Assembly: GCA_013288015.1 (NCBI GenBank)
Contig: JABDCR010000007.1
Location: 1-64,000 of the forward strand
Source: Bacteroidota bacterium
GTDB lineage: Bacteria > Bacteroidota > Bacteroidia > B-17B0 > Aurantibacillaceae
Length of the DNA: 64,000 bases
Direction of reading: 5' to 3'
In this document: positions 51,208 to 60,197 of the stretch, one piece after another
How positions within the stretch are numbered: position 1 is the stretch's first letter
How the letters are laid out: each line of letters begins with the position of its first letter
Made by a program: the position numbers and the translations under genes
Notes under the pieces: model-generated
Seen by the model: only the letters and a program-made list of their open reading frames with translations
What the model was told of the DNA's origin: nothing
Databases searched by the model: none

Positions 51208-52137
51208 TTAAACGCTTTGCTTTTTAACCTGTTCGTCCATCAGTTTAATGCCCTCAACAAAACTATGCGGGTTATAACCCAGGTCTTTTATAGCTTTATC
51301 AAGTATAAAACCTGTAATGGGTGGGCGTTTGGCAGGTTGTTTTATATCAGCTGATTTTGATGGAGTGATTAAGGATTTATCCAATCCATAATAATCGGCC
51401 ACCTGGTGTACCAATTGCAAAATGCTTAAAAAATCTTTACCGGATATATTGTAAACCCCTTGCGCTTTTTTCTGTACCAATAAAATACAACCATCGGCTA
51501 AATCTTCGGCCAGAGTTGGGGTTCTAAACTGGTCGTCAACCACGTTTATTTTTTTGCCTTGTTCTAAATTTTGCTTGGCCCATAAAACAATGTTACTGCG
51601 GCTCATGTTATCAACTATGCCGTATACCAAAACGGTACGTGCAATTGCCCAATGTAGTTTACTGCTTTGTATAATTTTTTCGGCATTTAATTTAGTCTCG
51701 GCATAAAAACTAAGTGGGTTAGGTTTTTCTTCTTCGGTAAGCGGGCCATGTGTTCCATCAAAAATAAAATCGGTAGACAGATGTACCAACTGTGGCTTGT
51801 AACCCGCATTTTTTTGCTGAAGGTTTTGCAGAGCATCCACTATATAACGCACGGCACTTGTGTTCATGGCTACCGCCCCTTCTTTATCGGTTTCGCAGGC
51901 ATCTACGTTTGTCATGGCAGCAGTGTGTATAACAGCATCGGGCATATGTTTTGTTAAAACCTGGTGCACCTGCTTTTCATTGGTTATGTCCATTTCATCA
52001 TACACATAACCGCTTGTTTGCAACAATCTGTTTTCTCCACGAGCTGTTGCAATAAGGTTTACATTGGCCTGGTTGCGCAGTTTGTACACCAGTTTTTGAC
52101 CCAATAAACCGTTGCTGCCTGTAATTAATATTTTCAT
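51208..52137 (-). CDS. SDR family sugar-nucleotide reductase (RfbD-like)
   Basis: [61 protein letters not shown]. Confidence 0.88.
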   Translation of the reverse strand: MKILITGSNGLLGQKLVYKLRNQANVNLIATARGENRLLQTSGYVYDEMDITNEKQVHQVLTKHMPDAVIHTAAMTNVDACETDKEGAVAMNTSAVRYIVDALQNLQQKNAGYKPQLVHLSTDFIFDGTHGPLTEEEKPNPLSFYAETKLNAEKIIQSSKLHWAIARTVLVYGIVDNMSRSNIVLWAKQNLEQGKKINVVDDQFRTPTLAEDLADGCILLVQKKAQGVYNISGKDFLSILQLVHQVADYYGLDKSLITPSKSADIKQPAKRPPITGFILDKAIKDLGYNPHSFVEGIKLMDEQVKKQSV

Positions 52138-52195
52138 TTAATATAAGAATTAGTAAATTCGTTTTTATAATTGGCATCTAAAATAAGTAAAAATT

Positions 52196-53884
52196 ATGCT
52201 TGACTCACCCTTACACGAACATCATTTATTAAGATATAAAGTTGACATTGAGGATAAGCCCATGCGCAGCTTTTCTAAAACGGCTATTGTAAGCTTTTTT
52301 GACGAAAGCGATAAAAAAGTGGTTGTATTTAAGTATGGCGTAATTACGAAAGAAGAGATATTTGAAAAAATAAATAAAGGAGAAGACATGAACCTTAATG
52401 GGGCTTATGTATATAATTTCTCGTTAACCGATTACAGGGTTGATAAAGGCTTGGATGATAGTGTGCTTATTACACTAAAAAATTTCTCGGCCAAAAAGGC
52501 CTTTTTTGATTGCGATATTGTAAATGATTTTACCTACACAAATTTTGAAGGCGATAAAGTAGTTTTTGATTCGGCTATTTTTGGAAACGGAACCACCAAT
52601 TTTAGCAACTCGGTTTTTTGTAATGGCGATGTAAGTTTTAAAAAAACAAAATACGGTAGCGGAAGCACCAATTTTCAGAGTGTAAAATTTGGCGATGGCC
52701 TGGTTGTGTTTAACAACACCAATTTTGGTACAGGTAACCTGTCGTTTGTTGATTGTAATTTCAGTAATGGTAATGTTGATTTTAGGAACACGTATTTTGG
52801 CGATGGGCATGTAGATTTTAAGTTTGCCAAGTTTGCCAGCGGCGATTTAAGTTTTGAAAAAGCAGCCTTTGGTAAAGGAAAAAAAGATTTTAAAAATGTT
52901 GAGTTTGGCGGCGGTAAAATAGATTTCAGACGTGTTGAGTTTAACGATGGCGATGTATCGTTTGACGGAGCTGAGTTTGGCGATGGCAAAGTATCTTTTA
53001 GAAGTGCGCGTTTTGGGCATGGCGAAAAATTATTTACCCAGGCCGATTTTGCCAAAGGCGAGGCTCAGTTTGATTTGGTTGAGTTTGGTTCGGGGTCGGT
53101 AAATTTTAATAAAGCTACCGTAACCGATATTTCGTTTAAGGGTTGCGCGCTTAATTGCTATATTGATTTACGTTTTAACACCTGTCGCACGGTTGGTTTA
53201 AGCAACACCATTGTACGCGATATTTTAGATGTAAAACCCGAAGATGAAAAAGTAGTTATTTCGGTTTTTGATATATCGGGCATGCGCATTTTAGGCCGTA
53301 TGTTTATTGATTGGCGTGCTAACAATGTATATGATTTAATTTATCAGCAAACCGAAACCACCCTTTTCCAAAAGGCAGAGCAGTTTAGAATTTTGAAAGA
53401 GAATTTTAGAAACAATGGGCAGTACGAAGATGAAGATGCTGCTTACTTAGAATTTAAACGCTGCGAGGCCAAAGCAAACTTAAACGCCGCTATTGAAAAA
53501 GATAAAAAAAATGCCCTGTGGGCTTATCCTAATTTTTATTTTCAAAAATATGTGTTTGATTATGTGGGCCGTTATGCTACCGACCCAATACGGGTTTTAT
53601 CAAACATGTTTTTGGCCTTTACGGGTTTTAGTTTTATTTACTATTTTATTACTGAATATTTTCCGAGTTTTGGCACGGTGGCCACAACATTACCACCCGA
53701 GTTACAACACATACATAGTTTTGGTAACTGCGTTTACTATAGTGCTATAACCTTTTTTACCATAGGTTATGGTGATTATTTTGCCGAAGGTTACCTAAAG
53801 CCATTTGCCGCCTTTGAAGGCTTTACAGGGGTGTTTTTAATGAGTTATTTTACGGTTGCTTTTGTAAGGAAGATTTTGAGGTAG
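52196..53884 (+). CDS. 2TM potassium channel with N-terminal 12-residue-repeat beta-solenoid-like domain
   Basis: 16 gapless 12-aa repeats (FGDGKVSFRSAR type) at about aa 117-308; C-terminal TM1, pore helix with TIGYGD selectivity filter and TM2 ending the protein. Confidence 0.88.
   Translation: MLDSPLHEHHLLRYKVDIEDKPMRSFSKTAIVSFFDESDKKVVVFKYGVITKEEIFEKINKGEDMNLNGAYVYNFSLTDYRVDKGLDDSVLITLKNFSAKKAFFDCDIVNDFTYTNFEGDKVVFDSAIFGNGTTNFSNSVFCNGDVSFKKTKYGSGSTNFQSVKFGDGLVVFNNTNFGTGNLSFVDCNFSNGNVDFRNTYFGDGHVDFKFAKFASGDLSFEKAAFGKGKKDFKNVEFGGGKIDFRRVEFNDGDVSFDGAEFGDGKVSFRSARFGHGEKLFTQADFAKGEAQFDLVEFGSGSVNFNKATVTDISFKGCALNCYIDLRFNTCRTVGLSNTIVRDILDVKPEDEKVVISVFDISGMRILGRMFIDWRANNVYDLIYQQTETTLFQKAEQFRILKENFRNNGQYEDEDAAYLEFKRCEAKANLNAAIEKDKKNALWAYPNFYFQKYVFDYVGRYATDPIRVLSNMFLAFTGFSFIYYFITEYFPSFGTVATTLPPELQHIHSFGNCVYYSAITFFTIGYGDYFAEGYLKPFAAFEGFTGVFLMSYFTVAFVRKILR
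52544..53119 (+). repeat. 16 x 36-bp in-frame degenerate coding repeat (12-aa unit)
   Basis: FEGDKVVFDSAI/FGNGTTNFSNSV/FCNGDVSFKKTK/YGSGSTNFQSVK/FGDGLVVFNNTN/FGTGNLSFVDCN/FSNGNVDFRNTY/FGDGHVDFKFAK/FASGDLSFEKAA/FGKGKKDFKNVE/FGGGKIDFRRVE/FNDGDVSFDGAE/FGDGKVSFRSAR/FGHGEKLFTQAD/FAKGEAQFDLVE/FGSGSVNFNKAT. Confidence 0.95.
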
Positions 53885-53885
53885 A

Positions 53886-54224
53886 ATGACAGATAAGAAA
53901 TTAATAAATGCTTGGCAAAAAGCTGCTGTTGACTTAAAATTAAATATACAGACACCTTTTGTTTTAAATAAAATAAACGGTGGAGAAATTAAATGTCTGT
54001 TGCTAATTGAAAATTTTGGCAGTAAAAAAGGAACACTTATTCTTTCTACCGATGACATGGACGACTTCGATGAACCTGAAAAGTACGGTTATTATTGCTC
54101 AGCTTTAAACCCATTTCATTATTCCAAATATAATCGCGACGGTTTTGTAGAGACATTAATTGATTGGGGTTTTTATGGGAAAGAAGATGAAAAGCCAACT
54201 TGGTATAATGGAGTTGTCTATTAG
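53886..54224 (+). CDS. hypothetical small protein
   Basis: 112-aa ORF, start directly after the upstream stop; no family recognised. Confidence 0.55.
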   Translation: MTDKKLINAWQKAAVDLKLNIQTPFVLNKINGGEIKCLLLIENFGSKKGTLILSTDDMDDFDEPEKYGYYCSALNPFHYSKYNRDGFVETLIDWGFYGKEDEKPTWYNGVVY

Positions 54225-54321
54225 ATAAAAAACATACCGCAAAGTACATATATACTTGCCGCATAGTACAAGCTAAAAAATAGTGCCAAGTAATTTTGTA
54301 ATAAATTAAAACCATTACAAA

Positions 54322-54972
54322 ATGAACACAAAAACATCTTTTTATTTAATGCACCGTAGCGAGCAAACTAGTTGGTTACGAGAAAACCACCCCAATGCTT
54401 TTTTGTTGCTAACCATTATTGCCGAACGTGCCCGTTGGAACGAAAAAAACTTAACAGGCGGTTTAAAACCTTTGCAATGTGTACTTGGCACCACCGAAAT
54501 ATTATGGAAAGGTTGTACACGCATGCAATTACGAACAGCCATCAGAACCCTAATACGTAACCATCAAATTGTTACCAAGACAACCAAACGTGGAACCGTT
54601 GTAACCCTTATAAATACTGATATAGTAGAGGTTAATATAAATAAAGTTAACCACAAAATAACCAACCAACAACCATCTGAAGGTGAAAATGCAACCACTA
54701 ACCTAAAAGGTTATAAAAAGATAGAAGGATATAACCTCGACCTCCCTCTTTATTTCTCTAATGATGTTATACATGCTTTAGCTATTGAGTTAAAAAAAGG
54801 TGATGCTGAAACTAAACGCTTAACAGAGGAGTTTGTAAAACACTGCGGGGTTTTAAAAACCACTTACTCTAAAAATGCTGCGTTTGCCCTACAGCGAGAT
54901 TTTAAAGATTATGCAGAAACACATCGAGCAACTGAGCGTCTAGTGCCGTATGGTGTTGTGTATTACAAATAA
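54322..54972 (+). CDS. winged-helix protein resembling phage/plasmid replisome-organizer N-terminal domains
   Basis: LGTTEILWKGCTRMQLRTAIRTLIRNHQIVTKTTKRGTVVTLINTDIVE resembles the wHTH + 'TIVNYDKY' arrangement of phage/plasmid replication proteins; weak. Confidence 0.5.
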   Translation: MNTKTSFYLMHRSEQTSWLRENHPNAFLLLTIIAERARWNEKNLTGGLKPLQCVLGTTEILWKGCTRMQLRTAIRTLIRNHQIVTKTTKRGTVVTLINTDIVEVNINKVNHKITNQQPSEGENATTNLKGYKKIEGYNLDLPLYFSNDVIHALAIELKKGDAETKRLTEEFVKHCGVLKTTYSKNAAFALQRDFKDYAETHRATERLVPYGVVYYK

Positions 54973-54980
54973 ACAGCCTT

Positions 54981-55048
54981 GTCATTTAGAACGAGGAACG
55001 ACTGAGAAATCCATTTCCAAACAGATTTCTCCCTCCGGTCGAAATGAC
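54981..55048 (-). repeat. palindromic dispersed repeat, copy 1 (inverted relative to copies 2 and 3)
   Basis: GTCATTTAGAACGAGGAACGACTGAGAAATC...GATTTCTCCCTCCGGTCGAAATGAC; close to the reverse complement of copy 3, same 68-bp length. Confidence 0.9.
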
Positions 55049-55143
55049 ATATGTGGCTTGTTTTTTCCTTAATAAGTTGTTGAATTTTAAATGTGGTATA
55101 AAAAAATTAAAAATTACTTTTACCAAAACTTAAAATACAGCAT

Positions 55144-55791
55144 ATGAAATTTTTTATTGATACAGCAAACTTGGCTCAAATTAAAGAAGCGCAAGACATG
55201 GGCGTACTTGATGGCGTAACTACAAACCCATCATTAATGGCTAAAGAGGGCATTAAGGGGCAAAACAATATTTTAAAACACTACGTAGATATTTGTAACA
55301 TAACTACCGGCGATGTAAGTGCTGAGGTTATTGCTACCGATTTTGACGGCATGGTTGCCGAAGGCGAAGCTTTAGCTGCCCTGCACGAACGCATTGTGGT
55401 AAAAATACCAATGATTAAAGAAGGCGTTAAAGCCATTAAATATTTTACCGAAAAAGGCATTAAAACAAATTGCACCTTGGTTTTCTCTGCCGGGCAAGCT
55501 TTATTAGCGGCTAAAGCAGGCGCAACTTATGTGTCTCCGTTTATTGGCAGGTTAGATGATGTTAGCACCGATGGACTTGCGTTAATTGATGATATCAGAT
55601 TGATTTATGATAACTACGGATACGAAACACAAATTTTAGCGGCATCTGTACGCCACCCAATGCACATTATTGAGTGCGCTAAATTAGGTGCCGATGTAGC
55701 TACTTGTCCGTTAAGTGCCATTACAGCTTTATTAAACCACCCCTTAACTACCAGTGGTTTAGCGCAGTTTTTAGCTGACGCTAAGAAGTAA
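55144..55791 (+). CDS. fsa: fructose-6-phosphate aldolase/transaldolase (TalC/FSA family)
   Basis: MKFFIDTANLAQIKEAQDMGVLDGVTTNPSLMAKEG, VVKIPMIKEGVKAIKYF, FIGRLDDVSTDG, ILAASVRHPMHI. Confidence 0.94.
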   Translation: MKFFIDTANLAQIKEAQDMGVLDGVTTNPSLMAKEGIKGQNNILKHYVDICNITTGDVSAEVIATDFDGMVAEGEALAALHERIVVKIPMIKEGVKAIKYFTEKGIKTNCTLVFSAGQALLAAKAGATYVSPFIGRLDDVSTDGLALIDDIRLIYDNYGYETQILAASVRHPMHIIECAKLGADVATCPLSAITALLNHPLTTSGLAQFLADAKK

Positions 55792-55800
55792 TTTTACGTT

Positions 55801-55896
55801 GTCATTTCGACCGGAGGGAGAAATCTTTATTTGGGTGTATAAGAGAAAAATTGTGCGCAAATAAAGATTTCTCAGTCGTTCCTCCTTCGAAATGAC
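55801..55896 (+). repeat. palindromic dispersed repeat, copy 2 (longer central loop)
   Basis: GTCATTTCGACCGGAGGGAGAAATCTTTAT...ATAAAGATTTCTCAGTCGTTCCTCCTTCGAAATGAC. Confidence 0.92.
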
Positions 55897-55957
55897 AAGC
55901 GTGAATTAAATAACTAAATAATTTTCTTGATTTTTATTTTTGAAGGATAGCCAAAAA

Positions 55958-57151
55958 CTATCCTTCAATTGCTTTTACACCCGGCAAACTTCCTTGCTCA
56001 ATATATTCTAATAAAGCACCACCGCCTGTAGATACATAACTTACTTTGCTGCTTAGGTGATATTTGTTTATTGCTGCAACCGAATCGCCACCGCCAATTA
56101 AACTATAAGCACCCAAAGCAGTAGCTTTTACAATACTTTCGGCAACGGCTTTAGTGCCGGCTTCAAAATTGCTCATTTCAAAAACACCCATAGGGCCGTT
56201 CCATAAAATGGTTTTAGAGTTTTTTATAACCTCGCTAAATTGTTTTATAGATTCAGCACCAATGTCTAAACCCATCCATCCATCAGGAATTGAATTGATA
56301 GCACATTGTTTATGGTTGGCATCGTTAGCAAAATTATCTGCAATAACAGCATCGGTAGGTAAATGCAATTGCACGCCTTTTTGTTTGGCTTTGGTTAAAA
56401 GTTCTTTAGCGGTTTCTAATCTATCATCTTCGCAAAGCGATTTACCAATAGTGCCGCCCATTGCTTTTACAAATGTAAATGCCATACCACCACCAATAAT
56501 AATGTGCTGTGCACGACTCATTAATTGCTCAATAATTAAAATTTTGTCGGATACTTTTGCACCACCTATAATGGCTGTAAAAGGTTTTTCCGAATTGTGT
56601 AACACTTTGCTAATGCTGGCAACCTCACCAGCCATAACGTAACCAAAACATTTATGCACGGCATCAAAATACTTGGCAATAATAGTGGTTGATGCATGTG
56701 CGCGGTGTGCGGTACCAAAAGCATCGTTTACATAAATATCGCCATGCTTGGCCAGTTTTTGCGCAAAGGCTTCATCGCCTTTTTCTTCCTCTTTATAAAA
56801 ACGTAAATTTTCTAACAATAAAACTTCGCCGCTTTTTAAAGCTGCTGACGTTTTAAACGCCTCATCCGATATGCAATCGTTTACAAATTTTACAGGCACA
56901 CCCAATGCAGCCGAAACATTTTTTACAATATGCTGTAAGGAATATTTATTGGTAGGCCCATCTTTCGGTCTACCCAAGTGCGACATTAAAACTATGCTGC
57001 CACCATCTTTCAATATTTTTTTAAGGGTTGGTATAGCTGCGTTTATACGGGTTTCATCCGTTACTTCAAAAGCATCGTTTAAAGGCACGTTAAAATCAAC
57101 ACGAATAACGGCACGCTTGTTTGCAAAATTTATTGAGTCAACTGTTTTCAT
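55958..57151 (-). CDS. pgk: phosphoglycerate kinase
   Basis: [74 protein letters not shown]. Confidence 0.98.
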   Translation of the reverse strand: MKTVDSINFANKRAVIRVDFNVPLNDAFEVTDETRINAAIPTLKKILKDGGSIVLMSHLGRPKDGPTNKYSLQHIVKNVSAALGVPVKFVNDCISDEAFKTSAALKSGEVLLLENLRFYKEEEKGDEAFAQKLAKHGDIYVNDAFGTAHRAHASTTIIAKYFDAVHKCFGYVMAGEVASISKVLHNSEKPFTAIIGGAKVSDKILIIEQLMSRAQHIIIGGGMAFTFVKAMGGTIGKSLCEDDRLETAKELLTKAKQKGVQLHLPTDAVIADNFANDANHKQCAINSIPDGWMGLDIGAESIKQFSEVIKNSKTILWNGPMGVFEMSNFEAGTKAVAESIVKATALGAYSLIGGGDSVAAINKYHLSSKVSYVSTGGGALLEYIEQGSLPGVKAIEG

Positions 57152-57179
57152 ATTTTACTTGTGATTTTTAGTACTCCTT

Positions 57180-57247
57180 GTCATTTCGACTGTAGGGAGA
57201 AATCCGTTTCTAAACAGATTTCTCAGTCGTTCCTCCTTCGAAATGAC
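57180..57247 (+). repeat. palindromic dispersed repeat, copy 3
   Basis: GTCATTTCGACTGTAGGGAGAAATC...GATTTCTCAGTCGTTCCTCCTTCGAAATGAC; 28 nt upstream of the pgk start. Confidence 0.92.
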
Positions 57248-57278
57248 AGAAGAGGTTATTTTTTTATTTTAAACATTT

Positions 57279-57716
57279 CTATTTTTTTCCGGTACTGCCA
57301 AAGCCACCTTCGCCGCGTACACTTTCTTCAAGGCTTTCAACGGTTTTCCATTCCACGTTTTCGTGTTTAGCAATAACCATTTGCGCAATGCGCTCACCAT
57401 CGTTTATTATAAACGTGTCGTTTGATAGGTTAACCAGTATAACTTTTATTTCTCCACGGTAATCGGCATCAATAGTGCCGGGTGAGTTTAAAACCGTTAC
57501 CCCGTTTTTAAATGCCAAACCACTACGCGGACGAATTTGTGCCTCATAACCCGCAGGCAATTCAATAAACAAAGCCGTAGGCACTAAGGCACGTTGCAGA
57601 GGTTTTAATTCAATGGGTGCGGCAAGTTCGGCACGTAAATCCATGCCGGCACTTTGGTTGGTAGCATAACTTGGTAAAGCATGCTTGCTTTTATTTACAA
57701 TTTTAACTGATAGCAT
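57279..57716 (-). CDS. dut: dUTP diphosphatase
   Basis: [62 protein letters not shown]. Confidence 0.97.
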   Translation of the reverse strand: MLSVKIVNKSKHALPSYATNQSAGMDLRAELAAPIELKPLQRALVPTALFIELPAGYEAQIRPRSGLAFKNGVTVLNSPGTIDADYRGEIKVILVNLSNDTFIINDGERIAQMVIAKHENVEWKTVESLEESVRGEGGFGSTGKK

Positions 57717-59217
57717 TTAACTGTTTTAGGTTTGGAAGCTCGAATTTAATAAACAACCAACAATAAATTGCGAGCAATATATTATTTAAAATTAATTCTG
57801 TAAACACCGATACATGTCCTTGCCATATAAGCGACACAAAATAAAACACCAAGGCAAACCCGAAAAAGAAAACAAAGCTGCGCAGGTTATAATTTGTTTT
57901 GTAATATTTTTGTGATAGAAAATACGATACCACCATCATACTGGCATACGATATAAGTGTTGCCCAAGCCGATGCCGCATAACTGTATTTAGGGATAAAC
58001 ATAAAATTTATAAGCAATGTAATGGTAGCCCCAAATATGGTTATATAGGCGCCAAACCTTGTTTGTCCGGTTAGTTTGTACCAAACCGATAGGTTAAAAT
58101 AAATGCCCAAGCATAAATTAGCCAACAATAAAATAGGCACTACAAATAAACCCGCCCAATAATTTTCGCTCACAAAATATTTTATCCAACTCATGTTCAT
58201 CATCGTTCCTAAAAACAAAAAGGAACAAAAAATGACAAAATACTTCATCACCAAAGCATTTAATTTCCGGGAGTCTTCGCTTTTTGCATGATTAAAAAAG
58301 AAAGGCTCGGCCGCAAACTTAAAAGCTTGTATAAAAATGGTCATTAGGATGGAGATTTTGTAACAGGCACCATACACGCCCAAATCATGCATGCCAATAT
58401 CGGCAGGCAATAATTTTTTTAAAATAATGCGGTCAAAGGTTTCATTAATCATGCCGGCTAAACCAACCACCAACAAAGGCAAGGCGTATTTTAGCATTTG
58501 CAGCCACAAGGCTTTATCAAACGTAAACGTAAAGCCCATAAACTCTTTAGTAAGCAAAAGCAAACTAAAAATGTTAGCAATTAGGTTGGCTAAAAAAGCA
58601 TAACCAATGCCTATTTGCGGGTTATATAAACTACCCAGGGTAGATGTTGTTTGGTTGGCTAAATCATTCTCGTACGCATTTTTGCAGAAGTGAATAAAGA
58701 AAATATTTACACCAATGTTTACTAAAATATTGGCAATTTTAATAAAGGCAAATTTCATGGCTTTTTGTTCGGCACGCAAACGTGCAAAGGGTATAGCCAT
58801 AATAGCATCGGTAGCAATAATCAGCACCATCCATTGTATAAAGTTTACGTTATTGGCGTAATTAAGTTCAGCCGCAATAAAGTTTGAAGACACCAAGCCA
58901 ATTAAAAGAAACAGCGTTGATGTGCTTATTAAAGAAATAAGTGCGGTGCTATAAACCACATGCTTGTTTTCGTTTTTATTTACAAAATTGAAAAAAGCGG
59001 TTTCCATGCCGTACGTAAGAATTACATTTAGGAAAGAGATGTAAGCGTATATCTCCGTATTTATACCAAAATCTGCCGGGTTAGTAAACTTGTAAGTGAA
59101 GAAGGGAACCAGCCAGTAATTTAAAAACCTTGGCAAAATGGTGCTTAAACCATATACCGCAGTTTGTGATGCTAGTTTTTTTAACGGATTTGCCAATGCT
59201 AAAATTTGTACCCTCAA
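57703..59217 (-). CDS. polysaccharide biosynthesis protein / oligosaccharide flippase (MATE/Wzx-like)
   Basis: Multi-[56 protein letters not shown]. Overlaps dut by 14 nt. Confidence 0.88.
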   Translation of the reverse strand: MRVQILALANPLKKLASQTAVYGLSTILPRFLNYWLVPFFTYKFTNPADFGINTEIYAYISFLNVILTYGMETAFFNFVNKNENKHVVYSTALISLISTSTLFLLIGLVSSNFIAAELNYANNVNFIQWMVLIIATDAIMAIPFARLRAEQKAMKFAFIKIANILVNIGVNIFFIHFCKNAYENDLANQTTSTLGSLYNPQIGIGYAFLANLIANIFSLLLLTKEFMGFTFTFDKALWLQMLKYALPLLVVGLAGMINETFDRIILKKLLPADIGMHDLGVYGACYKISILMTIFIQAFKFAAEPFFFNHAKSEDSRKLNALVMKYFVIFCSFLFLGTMMNMSWIKYFVSENYWAGLFVVPILLLANLCLGIYFNLSVWYKLTGQTRFGAYITIFGATITLLINFMFIPKYSYAASAWATLISYASMMVVSYFLSQKYYKTNYNLRSFVFFFGFALVFYFVSLIWQGHVSVFTELILNNILLAIYCWLFIKFELPNLKQLNAIS

Positions 59218-59251
59218 ATGTAAGGCTTATTTTACAAGATAAAATTTTAGA

Positions 59252-59259
59252 TACATTTG
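59252..59259 (+). promoter_or_regulatory. putative -7 box of tandem paralogue 1
   Basis: TACATTTG matches TAnnTTTG; duplicated context TTTTAGATACATTTGTA recurs before copy 2. Confidence 0.5.
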
Positions 59260-59279
59260 TATTTCAACACATTTTACCC

Positions 59280-60161
59280 ATGAAAAATATTTTTACCGGG
59301 CTTGCTTTTTTCCTGTTTTTTGTTTTTACCCACAGCTGTTTACAGGCGCAGTACGATACTATTAAGTACGTTAACGGCACCAGACAAGCTGTAAAAATTA
59401 TAGAAGTAACTAAAAAAGTAATTAAGTTTAAAAACCCGAAAGATACAATGGGGCCAACTTTTGTGGTTAACATCAAAAATATTGAGCAATTTATTTTGAA
59501 GGGAGGTTGCGTTGATTTAAAAACAGAAGGTTATTTAAATTGTGTAAAAGACCCCGCTTTTGGCATTATTAAAAGCGAAGATTTTACTAAAAATATTTTT
59601 AGTATAGATGCGTTTCAGTTAACAAACTCTCATTTACAAGTATCGTACGAGCATATTTTTAAAAGCAGAACATTTGGCATTATGGGCTTTTATAATCAAG
59701 GTTTTTTAAGCGGAAAGGATTCTTTAACCTATAACCGACTCGAATGTAAAATAAATGGAAGTGCTTATTATAAAAACAACTATGGCGGACTGGATTTTAA
59801 ATTTTATCCTTACGTGCATAAAAAAAATACATTTTGGGTTGCTTTGGGTATAGAAAGTGGCAGGGCAACAAACATGAATATTGATTATCATTCTAAAACG
59901 GCGGCTTATCAGTATGGAGCAATGTACTATACCGATTTGCGAAACCCTTTTGCTTACTACGAAAATAAATTATACCTGGGATACCATGTTAATGCCGGGT
60001 TTTTATATAGAATAAATAAGCATTTTATTTGTCAGGGAAGCGTTTCGGTAGGGGTAAGTCAGTTTGGTAAAGACCCAGATCCTAACCCTCTGGTTAAAAG
60101 CCCTAATTATGCTTATTATTTAAAAGCTAATTTAGGTGTACTATTAGGATACGCTTTTTAA
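59280..60161 (+). CDS. hypothetical exported protein, tandem paralogue 1
   Basis: MKNIFTGLAFFLFFVFTHSCLQAQYDTIKYVNGTRQAVKIIEVTKKVIKFKNPKDTMGPTFVVNIKNIEQFILK; true start probably ATG at 59280 (ORF track 59130). Confidence 0.75.
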   Translation: MKNIFTGLAFFLFFVFTHSCLQAQYDTIKYVNGTRQAVKIIEVTKKVIKFKNPKDTMGPTFVVNIKNIEQFILKGGCVDLKTEGYLNCVKDPAFGIIKSEDFTKNIFSIDAFQLTNSHLQVSYEHIFKSRTFGIMGFYNQGFLSGKDSLTYNRLECKINGSAYYKNNYGGLDFKFYPYVHKKNTFWVALGIESGRATNMNIDYHSKTAAYQYGAMYYTDLRNPFAYYENKLYLGYHVNAGFLYRINKHFICQGSVSVGVSQFGKDPDPNPLVKSPNYAYYLKANLGVLLGYAF

Positions 60162-60169
60162 ATTTTAGA

Positions 60170-60177
60170 TACATTTG
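60170..60177 (+). promoter_or_regulatory. putative -7 box of tandem paralogue 2
   Basis: TACATTTG in TTTTAGATACATTTGTA, duplicated from the copy-1 upstream region. Confidence 0.5.
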
Positions 60178-60197
60178 TACTCCGACACATTTTACCC

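Noticed and set aside
52475-53055. Antisense ORFs (52475-52810, 52675-53055) over the channel repeat
   Set aside because: They arise from the 36-bp periodic coding repeat on the opposite strand; composition is a mirror of the sense repeats.
52544-53119. Interpretation of the repeat as a CRISPR-like or satellite DNA array
   Set aside because: The 36-bp period is in-frame and degenerate at DNA level, conserved at amino-acid level; it is a protein repeat.
52544-53119. Calling the repeat a standard pentapeptide-repeat domain
   Set aside because: Strict 12-residue spacing with F at positions 1 and 8 does not fit the 5-residue A(D/N)LXX period.
54322-54972. Prophage
   Set aside because: Only one phage-like wHTH protein; no integrase, capsid, portal, terminase or att-like direct repeats seen.
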